Part shown: positions 34,602 to 45,081 of the stretch, in pieces | Layout of the letters: each line of letters opens with the position of its first letter | Position numbering within the stretch: the first letter of the stretch is position 1 | Source: Maribacter caenipelagi | GTDB taxonomy: Bacteria > Bacteroidota > Bacteroidia > Flavobacteriales > Flavobacteriaceae | Assembly: GCF_004364175.1 (NCBI RefSeq) | Contig: NZ_SNZW01000016.1 | Span: forward strand, 157,133 to 221,132 | Direction: 5' to 3' | DNA length: 64,000 nt | Translations under genes and position numbers: made by a program | Notes under the pieces: model-generated | The model's input: only the letters and a program-made list of their open reading frames with translations | What the model was told of the DNA's origin: nothing | Database searches by the model: none

Positions 34602-36968
34602 ATGAATATTTCTGATAGAAAAGAAGATATTAAAAATGTGATTTCCACCTATGCAAAGCAATGGAAATGGTTTTTACTCTGTGGATTTTTAGCGCTGGTT
34701 GCAGCCTATATTAATATACGTTATACGGTACCAGAATATGCCGTTAAATCGCAAATACAAATTGTTCAAGAAAAGAATGCCCCAACTGGTATGAGTGTGT
34801 TTCAAGATTTGGACATGCTTGGCGGTGGTAATAAGCAAGTGGAAGATGAAATCGAAATCATCGCTTCTAGATCTAATTTTATTGACGTTGTCGATGAATT
34901 AGGAATCAATAAAAAAATAATGGCTTTAGGGAACGTTATTAATTCTGAAGTATATAAGAACCCGCCATTTAATTTGAATTTTATAGCATCTGATTCTATT
35001 GTTAAAAATGCCAATTTTAGTTTTTTTATTGAATTTTCATCTGCCAGTACTTTTGGCTATGTAGAGACGGAGGGGCAACCGGCCAAAATATATTCTTTTG
35101 GTAACGGTATAAAAACACCAGTAGGTGATATGGTTATTACCCCAAACGTAAAAGATGCAAAAACCTTAATTGGTAAGAAATTTCAAATTGTTATGAGTCC
35201 GGTAGAAATGGTTGCTAGGTCATTAAAGTTTGCGGTTCAAATTTCCGTAACGGACGAATTTTCAAATATTCTTGATGTTACCATGACCAGTGCGATACCA
35301 GAAAAAGCAAAGGATATTATTGATAAGTTAATTGAAATCTATAATAGAAATGCCGTAGAGGAAAAGAAACGTATTGCAGATACCACATCAGATTTTATTA
35401 ATAATAGAATACAATTAATATCAGGTACCTTGAGTAATGTTGATAAGGATGCACAAGAGCTATTGACCGAAAAAGGAATGACTGGTTCTGGTCTTGAGGT
35501 CGGTGCTGCCGTACAAGTTAGTGCAGGTAGCCGTCAAAACCTTGAGAATGCCAAGGTGCAATTGCAAATGGTTAGTGGTTTAAAAGATTATGTTAGTGGT
35601 GAAACGGGTTATGATGAAATGCCTGTGGTTGATGTGGGTAGTGGTGCATTAAGTCAAGCGACCGTGCAATACAACACCTTAGTTGCCGAGCGTAAAAGAT
35701 TGTTGAAAAGTGCAGATGAGCAAAACCCAATGATCGTAAACTTAGATGAGCAATTAGATGGTTTAAAAAATACCATGTCATCTAGTTTGAATTCGTTAGA
35801 GCGAAATGTTGGTATGAACGTAAGTACCCTTCAAAATCAATTAGGAAGAATACAAGGTACTATATATTCTGCACCACAAAATCAACGTGAATTAAGAAAT
35901 ATTACTAGAAAACAAGAGACTACAGAAGCATTATACTTGTATTTATTACAAAAACGAGAGGAGTCTCAAATTACATTTGCCTCTGCTGCACCAAAATCTA
36001 ACGTGATAGATACGGCCTATGTTTCTAGCCCTACACCTGTAAAACCTAAAAAAGCAATTACCTATTTAGCAGCTTTAATGCTAGGTTTGTTATTGCCGTT
36101 TGGTGTTATTTATGGTAAGGGTCAGTTAGATACTAAGATTCATAATAAGCATAGTCTTGAGAAATATACGAAAGATGTGCCTGTTTTAGGGGAGCTGCCC
36201 AGACTTTCTAAAAAAGATAGTAAGATTATTATTAACGATGACCGCTCTGTATTAGCAGAGGCATTACGAATTATAAGAGCTAACCTCGACTTCTTGATTA
36301 AAACGAAGCGTGCCAGTGATAGTAACAAGAACAATGTAATTTATGTTACCTCTAGTACACCTGGGGAAGGTAAAACATTTGTTTCCTCTAACCTGTCAAT
36401 GATTTTGGCAAGTACAGATAAGAAAGTGTTATTGGTTGGTGCGGATATTAGAAACCCTAAATTATATACGTTCTTTTCAGGAGATTCTGTAGATAAGTTA
36501 AAAACACCATCTAGAAATAAAGATGCTGGTTTGACAGAATTCTTATTGGACGATTCTATTGAAGTTAAAGATATTATTAGACCGATGTTGGTTCATCATA
36601 ATACTATAGATGTTATATACTCAGGAAAAATACCGCCAAACCCAGCAGAACTTTTAATGAGTTCTAAAATTGAGGATTTATTGGCAGAAGTTTCTGAAAT
36701 GTACGATTATGTAATTGTCGATACAGCACCAATGATGGTAGTTAGTGATACTTTATTGATTGCGCCTTTTGCAAATCATATTATATATGTAACTAGAGCA
36801 GGAGTAACCGATGAAACCGCAGTGAAGTTTCCTTTAAACCTTCGTGACGAAGGTAAGTTGAAGGGAGTTTCTTTTGTAGTGAACGATGTTACCTTAGACG
36901 AGTTAGGTTATGGAGGTAAGTACGGTTACGGTTATAGCAAGACAAGTAAAAAATGGTGGAAATTCTAA
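34602..36968 (+). CDS. wzc: Wzc-like BY-kinase / polysaccharide co-polymerase
   Basis: The 788-residue protein has a Wzz domain between two membrane helices (near residues 20-40 and about 490) with a long periplasmic coiled-coil. The cytoplasmic BY-kinase follows: Walker A Lys591 in SSTPGEGKTFVS, Walker A' VLLVGADIRNPK, and Walker B YDYVIVDTAPM. The C-terminal tail has four tyrosines (770, 774, 776, 778) as the autophosphorylation cluster. Cycles of phosphorylation control chain length and export with Wza. The CpsB-type phosphatase is encoded convergently 9 bp away. Confidence 0.93.
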   Translation: MNISDRKEDIKNVISTYAKQWKWFLLCGFLALVAAYINIRYTVPEYAVKSQIQIVQEKNAPTGMSVFQDLDMLGGGNKQVEDEIEIIASRSNFIDVVDELGINKKIMALGNVINSEVYKNPPFNLNFIASDSIVKNANFSFFIEFSSASTFGYVETEGQPAKIYSFGNGIKTPVGDMVITPNVKDAKTLIGKKFQIVMSPVEMVARSLKFAVQISVTDEFSNILDVTMTSAIPEKAKDIIDKLIEIYNRNAVEEKKRIADTTSDFINNRIQLISGTLSNVDKDAQELLTEKGMTGSGLEVGAAVQVSAGSRQNLENAKVQLQMVSGLKDYVSGETGYDEMPVVDVGSGALSQATVQYNTLVAERKRLLKSADEQNPMIVNLDEQLDGLKNTMSSSLNSLERNVGMNVSTLQNQLGRIQGTIYSAPQNQRELRNITRKQETTEALYLYLLQKREESQITFASAAPKSNVIDTAYVSSPTPVKPKKAITYLAALMLGLLLPFGVIYGKGQLDTKIHNKHSLEKYTKDVPVLGELPRLSKKDSKIIINDDRSVLAEALRIIRANLDFLIKTKRASDSNKNNVIYVTSSTPGEGKTFVSSNLSMILASTDKKVLLVGADIRNPKLYTFFSGDSVDKLKTPSRNKDAGLTEFLLDDSIEVKDIIRPMLVHHNTIDVIYSGKIPPNPAELLMSSKIEDLLAEVSEMYDYVIVDTAPMMVVSDTLLIAPFANHIIYVTRAGVTDETAVKFPLNLRDEGKLKGVSFVVNDVTLDELGYGGKYGYGYSKTSKKWWKF

Positions 36969-36977
36969 ATCATTAGT

Positions 36978-37718
36978 TTACTTAAAATTATAAATTGTCT
37001 TTTCAATTATAGGCTTAATAAGCATCAATGTTTTTTCATTGATGCTTATTTTTTTGAGGTAATTCAGTTGTGTAATCTTATGTACGTCACTGGCAACAAA
37101 ATCTATTAGGTTATTCTTTAATAACCAAAGCGCTGTTTGTTTTACTTCTTTACCGTAATATTCACCTAAGGATAAAATGTTCAACTGAAATAATAATCCT
37201 TCATTTTTATATCTTGAATATGCATTAAGTTTTTTATGCAAATACGCATACCGCTCTGGATGTGCGAATATTGGAAACAAGCCGGCGCTTTTTATTTTTT
37301 GAACCGAGCTGTCAAAATTAATGGACGCCTGTAAATACGACATTTCTATTAAAAGATAGTCTTTAGCTAAAGGCATGATGTTTTTATCTTCTAAGATTTT
37401 TTCAAAACCTGAATCGATCATATGTTCTGCAGCCGCTTCAATATGTACATGCTCTAGATTGTTTGTTTTTAAAGCATTCTGAAGTAGCGATAACGAGCTA
37501 TTTATAGTATTAGGATTGTTAGGATAATAATTTTCCATTATGTGAGGAGTACAGATAAAATCTGTTACTCCGAATTCATTAAAACCTTTAATAAGTTCAA
37601 TAGAATCTTCAACAGTTTTTGCTCCATCATCAATACCAGGTAAAACGTGATTATGAATATCTATAAAACCATCTAAATGGTCAATTAAGAAATGTTTTTT
37701 AGAGAAAAAGCTGAACAT
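36978..37718 (-). CDS. CpsB/YwqE-type metal-dependent tyrosine phosphatase
   Basis: The 246-residue PHP-family phosphatase has metal ligands H22 and H24 in DIHNHVLPGIDDG, plus CTPHIMENYY, an AEH site near residue 97, HPERYAYL and a late ASDVHK. CpsB proteins dephosphorylate the tyrosine tail of Wzc-type kinases. It converges on wzc, and its 3' end contains the hairpin that probably terminates the wzc transcript, so expression of the two can affect one another. Confidence 0.92.
   Translation of the reverse strand: MFSFFSKKHFLIDHLDGFIDIHNHVLPGIDDGAKTVEDSIELIKGFNEFGVTDFICTPHIMENYYPNNPNTINSSLSLLQNALKTNNLEHVHIEAAAEHMIDSGFEKILEDKNIMPLAKDYLLIEMSYLQASINFDSSVQKIKSAGLFPIFAHPERYAYLHKKLNAYSRYKNEGLLFQLNILSLGEYYGKEVKQTALWLLKNNLIDFVASDVHKITQLNYLKKISINEKTLMLIKPIIEKTIYNFK
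37017..37050 (+). terminator. Intrinsic terminator of the wza-wzc unit inside the 3' end of cpsB
   Basis: AATAAGCATCAATG (37017-37030) and CATTGATGCTTATT (37037-37050) form a perfect 14-bp stem with a T6 loop and a following T run. It lies 49 bp after the wzc stop, in the coding region of the converging phosphatase. Confidence 0.75.
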
Positions 37719-37912
37719 AAACTGAAATTAGGTTTTAGTTATCTGAGGAAATAATATGTGTCAAAGTTACTATTTATTACCATTGTAAGATTTACAAATG
37801 CTACAAATGGAATCGCTTAACTTTTATTACCTGTATAATACAGTATCTTCAAAGTGGATAACTATAATAGATCTTTATTATTTTTCTATTTGTACCTATT
37901 GAAAAATATAAT

Positions 37913-38665
37913 TTAAGAGTTCTTGGGCGAAAGATGTAATAGCCTAGAGCCATACCAAGAAAAGAATTCTCCGTCAGCTAATCTTACTTCTGTATTTTTT
38001 AGAACACTCTTAATAGTTTTTAGATGTTCTTTTTTGAAAGGGTAGGGTTCAGATGATAATAGTACTACATCAGGATTGTAATCGCTAATTTGTTGTAAAG
38101 TTACAACAGGGTAGCGATTTTGCTCGGAGAATACGTTTATGTATCCGCACCTATTTAACATGTCATTGATATAGGTGTCGCCACCAACAGTCATATATGG
38201 GTCTTTCCAAATAAGATAGACGACTTTTATTGATGGATTTTTCGGTTTTAAAGTACTATTTAGTTGATTGACAACCTCCGCCGCTAGTTTAGTACTAGCT
38301 GTAATTTGACCAATTTGTTCTATCATTCTAAGACTATCATCAAAGGTCTTAACATCACTTATCCATACTGGAGTAGATTCACTTAAAAATTCAATTTGCT
38401 CTTTAATATTTTCCTCTTTGTTGGCAAGAATCAAAGCTGGCTCAAGTTGTAGTATCTTTTCCAGCTTTAGGTCTTTTGTACCACCAATCATGCTTTTTGT
38501 GAGATATGGTTTATTGGGGTGTGCACAGAACTTAGTACAACCAACTACTTTGTCCCCTAGTCCTAAATCGAACAATAATTCTGTAATGGACGGAACAACA
38601 GATACTATTCTAGAGGGTGTGCAACTAATTTCAATTTGATTTCCTAATTGGTCATTATATATCAT
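37913..38665 (-). CDS. Helical-backbone metal receptor (BtuF-like), no signal peptide
   Basis: The 250-residue protein has the periplasmic-binding-protein type III layout of BtuF: RIVSVVPSITELLFDLGLGDKVVGCT at the N-terminus (written here in part), EKILQLEPALILANKEEN, a connecting helix, then VVTLQQISDYNPDVVLLSSEPYPF. BtuF binds cobalamin in the periplasm, but this copy starts directly with the mature domain and no in-frame upstream start adds a signal. No permease or ATPase is next to it. It is divergent from a B12-dependent mutase gene, so a cytoplasmic corrinoid-binding role is possible. Confidence 0.72.
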   Translation of the reverse strand: MIYNDQLGNQIEISCTPSRIVSVVPSITELLFDLGLGDKVVGCTKFCAHPNKPYLTKSMIGGTKDLKLEKILQLEPALILANKEENIKEQIEFLSESTPVWISDVKTFDDSLRMIEQIGQITASTKLAAEVVNQLNSTLKPKNPSIKVVYLIWKDPYMTVGGDTYINDMLNRCGYINVFSEQNRYPVVTLQQISDYNPDVVLLSSEPYPFKKEHLKTIKSVLKNTEVRLADGEFFSWYGSRLLHLSPKNS

Positions 38666-38987
38666 GAATATAGCAGTAAAAAAGGTCGTAAATCTACCCT
38701 TTTTTATATAAAATAGGTATTAAAGAAACTTAATTCCTAATCTCCAAAATATCAATTCATCAAATTTCAGGTAAATATTTATCAATAAATTATAATCTCA
38801 GCTCAAGATTGAAGAAAACTGAAATAATACTAATTAAAATCTTTATTTTCGTATCAGCCTAAAATTGATGTTGCAACAACAATATTGATAAATGCTGTAA
38901 CGGTATGAATGACGATTTGTTAAAACGAATTGATTCATCGTATCTTAAAAAAAATAGCTTGTCAAAAAAATAATTTGAACATATAAA
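38666..38987. other. Divergent intergenic region between the BtuF-like gene and icmF
   Basis: The 322-bp AT-rich stretch should hold promoters for both genes. A TATTTTCG box near 38850 resembles a -7 element for the + strand. I looked for a cobalamin riboswitch (B12 box and the conserved core) and saw none. No coding sequence is apparent. Confidence 0.5.
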
Positions 38988-41900
38988 ATGAACGATATCC
39001 TACAAACCCCTTACAAACCTCAAAACCATATTCGCATTGTTACAGCGGCTTCCCTTTTTGATGGTCATGATGCAGCAATTAATATAATGCGTAGAATTAT
39101 TCAATCTACAGGTTGTGAGGTTATTCATTTAGGTCATAACCGATCAGTTCAAGAAATTGTTGATTGTGCTATTCAAGAAGATGTGCAGGCAATCGCTATT
39201 ACTTCTTATCAAGGCGGACATGTAGAATACTTCAAGTACATGTATGATTTGTTGAAGGAGCGTGGAGCTTCGCAAATTAAGTTGTTTGGTGGTGGTGGAG
39301 GAACAATTCTTCCTGAAGAAATCAAAGAATTACATGCCTACGGTATTGAGAGAATTTATTCGCCAGATGATGGTCGTGAAATGGGACTTCAAGGTATGAT
39401 AAATGACCTAATTCAGAAAAGTGATTTTCCTGTTGGAGAACATCTTAATAGTGAATTAAATAATGTAGAAGAACTTAGTTATGCAGCTATTGCAAGACTT
39501 ATTTCATCTGCAGAAAACTTTCCAGAAAAGCATCAAGAGGTTCTAAATACAATTCGGAAAAAAGTTGAAACAAAAAAGGTAGCTCCAGTATTGGGAATTA
39601 CAGGAACAGGTGGCTCAGGTAAATCATCTTTAGTAGATGAATTGGTGCGTCGTTTTCTTGCTGATTTTGATGATAAAAAAATTGCCGTTATTTCTGTTGA
39701 CCCATCTAAAAGAAAAACAGGCGGTGCATTATTAGGAGATCGTATTAGAATGAACGCTATTTTTAATGATAGAGTTTATATGCGTTCTTTAGCCACGCGC
39801 CAGTCTAATTTAGCATTATCAAAATATGTGAAAGATGCCGTTGATATTACCAAAGCTGCGGGTTTTGATTTAATTATTTTAGAAACCTCGGGTATAGGTC
39901 AATCAGATACTGAAATTACCGAGCATTCAGATGTTTCGTTATATGTGATGACTCCTGAATATGGTGCGGCCACGCAGCTAGAAAAAATTGACATGCTAGA
40001 TTTTGCCGATTTGATAGCTCTTAACAAGTTTGATAAACGAGGAGCATTAGATGCATTGCGAGATGTAAAAAAACAGTACCAGCGTAATCATCAATTGTGG
40101 GATACTCCGGCAGAAAAAATTCCCGCTTACGGTACTATCGCTTCCCAATTTAATGACCCGGGGATGAATCAATTGTACAGGGCGGTTATAGATACCTTGG
40201 TTGATAAGACAGGGGCGGAGGACTTAAAATCTTCCTTTGAAAGTTCTCGAGAAATGTCTGAGAAAATTTACATCATTCCACCAAAGCGAACTAGATATCT
40301 TTCTGAAATAACAGATACTATTCGCGATTACAACGAAAGGGCAGAACATCAAAAAGCGGTTGCTCAAAAACTATTTAGTCTTAAAGAATCTTCTGAAATT
40401 TTAAAAGACAAGGAAGATGTTTTAAGTGCCATAGAAGCTGCAAAAAAAGAATTGCAATTAGACCTTGATCCACATAATAAAAAAATAATAGATGAGTGGA
40501 ATGAGAAGAAGTCTAATTATGAGGGTGATTTTTTTGCTTATGTAGTTAGAGGTAAAGAGGTGAAGGTAGAAACGACGACCAAATCTTTATCGCAGACACA
40601 AATACCAAAAGTAATTTTACCAAGATATGAAGGCTGGGGAGATATTTTAAAATGGTCTTTGCAAGAAAACGTACCAGGAGAGTTTCCTTTTACGGCAGGT
40701 GTATTTCCATTTAAAAGGCAAGGTGAAGACCCAACCAGAATGTTTGCTGGTGAAGGCGGACCAGAAAGGACTAATAAGCGTTTTCATTATGTATCTAAGG
40801 GATTGCCCGCAGCTCGCTTATCTACAGCTTTTGATTCGGTGACCTTATATGGTGAAGACCCGGGTGATAGACCTGATATTTATGGAAAAATCGGAAATTC
40901 CGGAGTGAGTATTTGCTGTTTAGACGACGCTAAAAAATTATATTCCGGATTCGATTTATGTGCTCCTACCACTTCGGTCTCAATGACTATTAACGGTCCT
41001 GCAGCAACTATTGCCGCATTTTTTATGAATGCCGCTATTGATCAACAATGTGAGAAGTATATTAAGGCAAACGGACTTACAGTTGAAGTAAACAAAAAGA
41101 TTGATTCAATTTATAAGAAGTTAGGGGCAAAGCGCCCAACCTATGCCGGTGAATTGCCAGAAGGTAATGATGGTCTTGGTTTGTTTCTTTTGGGTGTAAC
41201 CGGTGATCAAGTATTACAGGCTGATGTCTATGCAGAGCTAAAGTCTGATGCATTGTCCAAGGTAAGAGGTACGGTACAAGCTGATATTTTAAAAGAGGAT
41301 CAAGCGCAGAATACCTGTATTTTTTCAACTGAATTTTCATTACGCTTAATGGGTGATGTACAACAATATTTTATAGATAGGAAAGTCCGTAATTTTTATT
41401 CGGTGTCCATTTCTGGGTACCATATTGCCGAAGCAGGGGCGAACCCGATTAGTCAGTTAGCCTTTACGCTAGCCAATGGTTTTACATTTGTAGAATACTA
41501 CTTATCTAGAGGTATGCATATTGATGAATTTGCACCTAACCTTTCTTTTTTCTTTAGTAACGGACTTGATCCAGAATATGCTGTAATCGGTAGAGTAGCA
41601 AGAAGAATTTGGGCAAAAGCCATGAAGTTGAAATACAACGGGAATGAACGTTCACAAAAACTGAAATATCATATTCAAACATCGGGTCGCTCTTTACATG
41701 CGCAAGAAATTGATTTCAATGATATTAGAACGACATTACAGGCGCTCTATGCCATTTACGACAATTGTAATTCATTGCATACCAATGCGTATGATGAGGC
41801 AATTACCACGCCTACAGAACACTCCGTAAGAAGAGCTATGGCAATACAATTGATAATCAATAAAGAGCTTGGGTTGGCTAGAAACGAGAACCCTATGCAA

Positions 41901-42365
41901 GGATCTTTTATTACCGAAGAGCTAACAGATTTGGTGGAAGAGGCTGTAATGGTAGAGTTCGATAGAATTACAGATCGCGGGGGAGTGCTTGGAGCTATGG
42001 AGAGCATGTACCAGCGTAGTAAAATTCAAGAAGAGAGCTTGTATTATGAAACTAAGAAGCATACTGGGGAGTTGCCGATTATAGGGGTAAATACCTTTTT
42101 GTCTTCTAACGGGTCACCTACTATTATACCAGAAGAGGTAATTCGTGCAACGGTAGATGAAAAGAAAGCACAGATATATAATCTTGAAGATTTACAGAAA
42201 AGAAATGCAGCTATAGCAGAAAAGTCTTTAAAAACATTACAAGATATTGCCTTAAAAAATGAGAATACTTTTGAGCAATTAATGGAAACAACTAAATATT
42301 GTTCTTTAGGTCAAATTACACATGCCATGTTTGAAGTAGGAGGGCAGTATCGTAGAAATATGTAG
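38988..42365 (+). CDS. icmF: Fused isobutyryl-CoA mutase (IcmF-type), B12-dependent
   Basis: The 1125-residue protein has the IcmF order of domains. An N-terminal B12 domain carries Asp25/His27 of DGHDAA, the DxHxxG axial ligand region. The G-protein chaperone follows, with P-loop 206-213 GTGGSGKS and NKFDKRG near 345. The substrate-binding TIM barrel comes last (from about 540, with [23 protein letters not shown] and [12 protein letters not shown]). IcmF interconverts isobutyryl- and n-butyryl-CoA, and some relatives act on isovaleryl- or pivalyl-CoA. Methylmalonyl-CoA mutases have a different subunit order. It sits opposite a BtuF-like gene. Confidence 0.92.
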   Translation: MNDILQTPYKPQNHIRIVTAASLFDGHDAAINIMRRIIQSTGCEVIHLGHNRSVQEIVDCAIQEDVQAIAITSYQGGHVEYFKYMYDLLKERGASQIKLFGGGGGTILPEEIKELHAYGIERIYSPDDGREMGLQGMINDLIQKSDFPVGEHLNSELNNVEELSYAAIARLISSAENFPEKHQEVLNTIRKKVETKKVAPVLGITGTGGSGKSSLVDELVRRFLADFDDKKIAVISVDPSKRKTGGALLGDRIRMNAIFNDRVYMRSLATRQSNLALSKYVKDAVDITKAAGFDLIILETSGIGQSDTEITEHSDVSLYVMTPEYGAATQLEKIDMLDFADLIALNKFDKRGALDALRDVKKQYQRNHQLWDTPAEKIPAYGTIASQFNDPGMNQLYRAVIDTLVDKTGAEDLKSSFESSREMSEKIYIIPPKRTRYLSEITDTIRDYNERAEHQKAVAQKLFSLKESSEILKDKEDVLSAIEAAKKELQLDLDPHNKKIIDEWNEKKSNYEGDFFAYVVRGKEVKVETTTKSLSQTQIPKVILPRYEGWGDILKWSLQENVPGEFPFTAGVFPFKRQGEDPTRMFAGEGGPERTNKRFHYVSKGLPAARLSTAFDSVTLYGEDPGDRPDIYGKIGNSGVSICCLDDAKKLYSGFDLCAPTTSVSMTINGPAATIAAFFMNAAIDQQCEKYIKANGLTVEVNKKIDSIYKKLGAKRPTYAGELPEGNDGLGLFLLGVTGDQVLQADVYAELKSDALSKVRGTVQADILKEDQAQNTCIFSTEFSLRLMGDVQQYFIDRKVRNFYSVSISGYHIAEAGANPISQLAFTLANGFTFVEYYLSRGMHIDEFAPNLSFFFSNGLDPEYAVIGRVARRIWAKAMKLKYNGNERSQKLKYHIQTSGRSLHAQEIDFNDIRTTLQALYAIYDNCNSLHTNAYDEAITTPTEHSVRRAMAIQLIINKELGLARNENPMQGSFITEELTDLVEEAVMVEFDRITDRGGVLGAMESMYQRSKIQEESLYYETKKHTGELPIIGVNTFLSSNGSPTIIPEEVIRATVDEKKAQIYNLEDLQKRNAAIAEKSLKTLQDIALKNENTFEQLMETTKYCSLGQITHAMFEVGGQYRRNM

Positions 42366-42474
42366 TTTTTTTAAGGATAAAGGTTAAGCTTTAATTTCTT
42401 ATTTCATAAATATATAAGATGTTGATTGTTGTAGTTCCTTTGCTGAAACCTATTTTTACAAAAAGAAATAGCCC

Positions 42475-43056
42475 ATGCTCCATTTAAAATTAGCAACTGA
42501 CCCACGTTGGGTTAATATTGTAGAAAAGAATTTAGAAGAGATTTTAACGGATCACGCATGTTGCGAACAAAAGGCGGCAACTAATGCAATTACCATAATT
42601 ACATTAAATTCCGAATATCCTGATTTAGTAACTGATTTACTTCTGTTGGCTCAAGAAGAATTAGTGCATTTTCAAATGGTTCATGATATTATTAAAGAGC
42701 GCGGTTATACACTTGGTAGAGAGCGTAAGGATAGTTACGTAAACGAACTTTATAAATTTATGAACAAAGGTGGTAACAGGTTACAATCTATGGTAGATAG
42801 GCTATTGTTTTCTGCCATGATAGAAGCAAGAAGCTGCGAACGTTTTAAGCTACTTTCAGAAGAAATTAAAGATCCAGAACTATCTAAGTTTTATCGAGAT
42901 TTAATGATTAGCGAAGCGGGGCATTACACCACATTTATTGGTTTTGCTCGTAAATTTGGTCAGGATGTTGATGTCGATAAGCGCTGGCAAGATTTGGTTG
43001 AGTTTGAAGCAGAAGTAATTAAAAACTACGGTAAAGATGAAACCATACACGGCTGA
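42475..43056 (+). CDS. miaE: tRNA-(ms2io6A)-hydroxylase MiaE
   Basis: The 193-residue non-haem diiron protein hydroxylates the isopentenyl group of ms2i6A37 in tRNA. Iron ligands are spread over helices as in the ferritin-like fold: EEILTDHACCEQKA, QEELVHFQMVHDII (E-x2-H), EARSCERF and SEAGHYTTFIGFA (E-x2-H). Length fits the family. It converges on mnmE with 14 bp between the stops, so two tRNA-modification genes lie tail to tail. Confidence 0.92.
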   Translation: MLHLKLATDPRWVNIVEKNLEEILTDHACCEQKAATNAITIITLNSEYPDLVTDLLLLAQEELVHFQMVHDIIKERGYTLGRERKDSYVNELYKFMNKGGNRLQSMVDRLLFSAMIEARSCERFKLLSEEIKDPELSKFYRDLMISEAGHYTTFIGFARKFGQDVDVDKRWQDLVEFEAEVIKNYGKDETIHG

Positions 43057-43070
43057 TATTTTTGTTATAG

Positions 43071-44468
43071 TTATTTGCCGATACAAAAATTAGCGAAAAT
43101 ATTCCCTAGCAATTCATCATTGGTCACTTGACCTGTGATTTCCCCTAGATGGTATAAAGCTTCTTTAACATCAATTGCCATGAGATCGCTTGAAAGTTCT
43201 GCTTTCATTCCGAATTGTACCTTTTCTATTTCTTCTAATGCTTTTAGTAATGAATTGTAGTGGCGGGTATTGGTTACAATAGTTTCGTTGTTACGTAATG
43301 CTCCGGTATTTACAAATTCTAAGAGGCTGTTTTGTAATTCCTCAACACCTTCGCCTGTTTTGGCTGATAGATATTTTACATCGTCTAAATAAGTACCGAT
43401 TTTGTTTTTATCGTCTTCAGAAAGGGTATCTGCTTTATTAACCAATAAAACTAATGGTTTTAGCGGATTCTGGTTTTTTATTTTTTCATAATCGATGACA
43501 ATATTCTTCAGCTTTTTATCGTCGCTTAAAAGTTTAGATCCATCAACCAATAACAAAACTACTTGGGCCTGCTCTATCTTTTCAAAAGTTCGTTTAATTC
43601 CCATGCCTTCTACAACATCTTGTGTCTCACGAATTCCTGCGGTATCAATAAATCGAAACCCTATTCCGCCAATAGAAATTTCATCTTCAATTGAATCACG
43701 GGTTGTTCCTGCAATATCTGATACCAATGCGCGCTCTTCATTTAAAAATGCATTTAAAAGTGTTGATTTACCTACATTGGGTTCACCGACAATAGCAACC
43801 GGAATGCCGTTTTTAATCACGTTTCCTACTGCAAAAGAATCTATTAAGCTTTGCAATACTTTTTGAATACGAGTAAGTAGTTCTTTGAATTGAGTACGGT
43901 CTGCGAATTCTACATCTTCTTCAGAAAAATCGAGTTCTAGTTCTATTAGAGAAGCAAAGTTTAGCAACTCTGTTCGCAACTGTTTTATCTCATTACTGAA
44001 TCCACCACGCATTTGTTGTACAGCTATTTGATGGCTAGCGGCATTATCACTAGAAATTAAGTCGGCAACAGCTTCTGCCTGACTCAAATCCATCTTACCG
44101 TTTAAAAAGGCTCTTAGAGTAAACTCTCCTGCATCGGCAGTTCTACAGCCATTTCTAAGAAACAACTGAATAATTTGTTGTTGTATATATGGCGATCCGT
44201 GGCAAGATATTTCTATAACGTTTTCTCCTGTATAGGAATGGGGATTCTTAAAAATAGATACAAGTGCTTGGTCCAGTATATTTTCGCCTTCCTTAATAAA
44301 TCCTAAATGAATAGTGTGACTTTTTTGATTTTCAAGAATTTTACCTGAAACCGATTCAAAATGCTTGGAAGCAATTGTAATTGCATCGTGACCTGAAAGT
44401 CTAATAATTGCAATGGCTCCCGCACCTGCCGGAGTTGCTAATGCTATTATGGTATCGTTTTGAATCAT
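43071..44468 (-). CDS. mnmE: tRNA uridine-5-carboxymethylaminomethyl GTPase MnmE
   Basis: The 465-residue protein has an N-terminal formyl-THF-binding domain (IALATPAGAGAIAIIRLSG), a helical domain, an inserted G domain (P-loop GEPNVGKST, DTAGIRE, NKAD) and the family's C-terminal CIGK. With MnmG it modifies U34 of tRNA. It is transcribed alone on the - strand, divergent from the small secreted protein at 44580. Confidence 0.97.
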   Translation of the reverse strand: MIQNDTIIALATPAGAGAIAIIRLSGHDAITIASKHFESVSGKILENQKSHTIHLGFIKEGENILDQALVSIFKNPHSYTGENVIEISCHGSPYIQQQIIQLFLRNGCRTADAGEFTLRAFLNGKMDLSQAEAVADLISSDNAASHQIAVQQMRGGFSNEIKQLRTELLNFASLIELELDFSEEDVEFADRTQFKELLTRIQKVLQSLIDSFAVGNVIKNGIPVAIVGEPNVGKSTLLNAFLNEERALVSDIAGTTRDSIEDEISIGGIGFRFIDTAGIRETQDVVEGMGIKRTFEKIEQAQVVLLLVDGSKLLSDDKKLKNIVIDYEKIKNQNPLKPLVLLVNKADTLSEDDKNKIGTYLDDVKYLSAKTGEGVEELQNSLLEFVNTGALRNNETIVTNTRHYNSLLKALEEIEKVQFGMKAELSSDLMAIDVKEALYHLGEITGQVTNDELLGNIFANFCIGK

Positions 44469-44579
44469 GCTACAAAAATAATCAATTATTAACTGTTGTA
44501 GTTTTCTTAATTTAATGACAATTTGTTTTCAGTATATAATTATATAGTAATTTCGCGTGGTATAAAATGTAATTAAAAA

Positions 44580-45008
44580 ATGAAAAAAGTAGTTGTATTG
44601 TTGGCGTTTATGTTCGTTTCTTCTTTTGGTATCGCTCAAAGTGATACTCCTGAAACTACAGATGAGATTTCTGTAATGAAAGAGAAAGAAATGGAAGAAG
44701 TCAAGAAAAAAGTTGATAAAGCTGAAGCTGACGCGAAAAAAGAAAAAAAAGAAGCTGCCGAGCAAAAGAAAAAGGATGCAGCGAAAAAGAAAGAAGAGAA
44801 GCTTCAAAAACAAATAGATTCTAAAACCAAATCTATTTCTAAAGAAGAAAAAAAGGTTGAAAAGTTAAAAGCTCAGCTTGAAAAAGGAAAACTAAAAGGA
44901 ACACTTTCTCCGGTAGATATTCAGAAAATAGAAGATAAGGTTGCTAAGAGTCAAATGAAGATTATGAAGGAGCAGGAGAAGCTTACAAAATTGAACAGAA
45001 AACTATAA
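44580..45008 (+). CDS. Small secreted Lys/Glu-rich coiled-coil protein
   Basis: The 142-residue protein has a clear signal peptide (MKKVVVLLAFMFVSSFGIAQ) and then an almost continuous K/E/A-rich coiled coil from about residue 35 to the end. No catalytic motif is seen. It probably resides in the periplasm, but the function is unknown. A TAATTTCG box about 35 bp upstream of the ATG may be its promoter. Confidence 0.7.
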   Translation: MKKVVVLLAFMFVSSFGIAQSDTPETTDEISVMKEKEMEEVKKKVDKAEADAKKEKKEAAEQKKKDAAKKKEEKLQKQIDSKTKSISKEEKKVEKLKAQLEKGKLKGTLSPVDIQKIEDKVAKSQMKIMKEQEKLTKLNRKL

Positions 45009-45081
45009 TTTCTCTAAAAGCTGTAACAATTTGCGACTTTATGCGTCTTATTTGTAGTATTCATCATTAAATCAATCAAAA

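Noticed and set aside
38666-38987. Possible cobalamin riboswitch before icmF or the BtuF-like gene
   Set aside because: I looked for the B12 box and paired core elements and did not find them; the region is plain AT-rich DNA.
44529-44813. Phe-rich - strand frame opposite the Lys/Glu-rich protein
   Set aside because: It is the complement of AAA/GAA-rich codons, giving runs of Phe and Leu with no real family.
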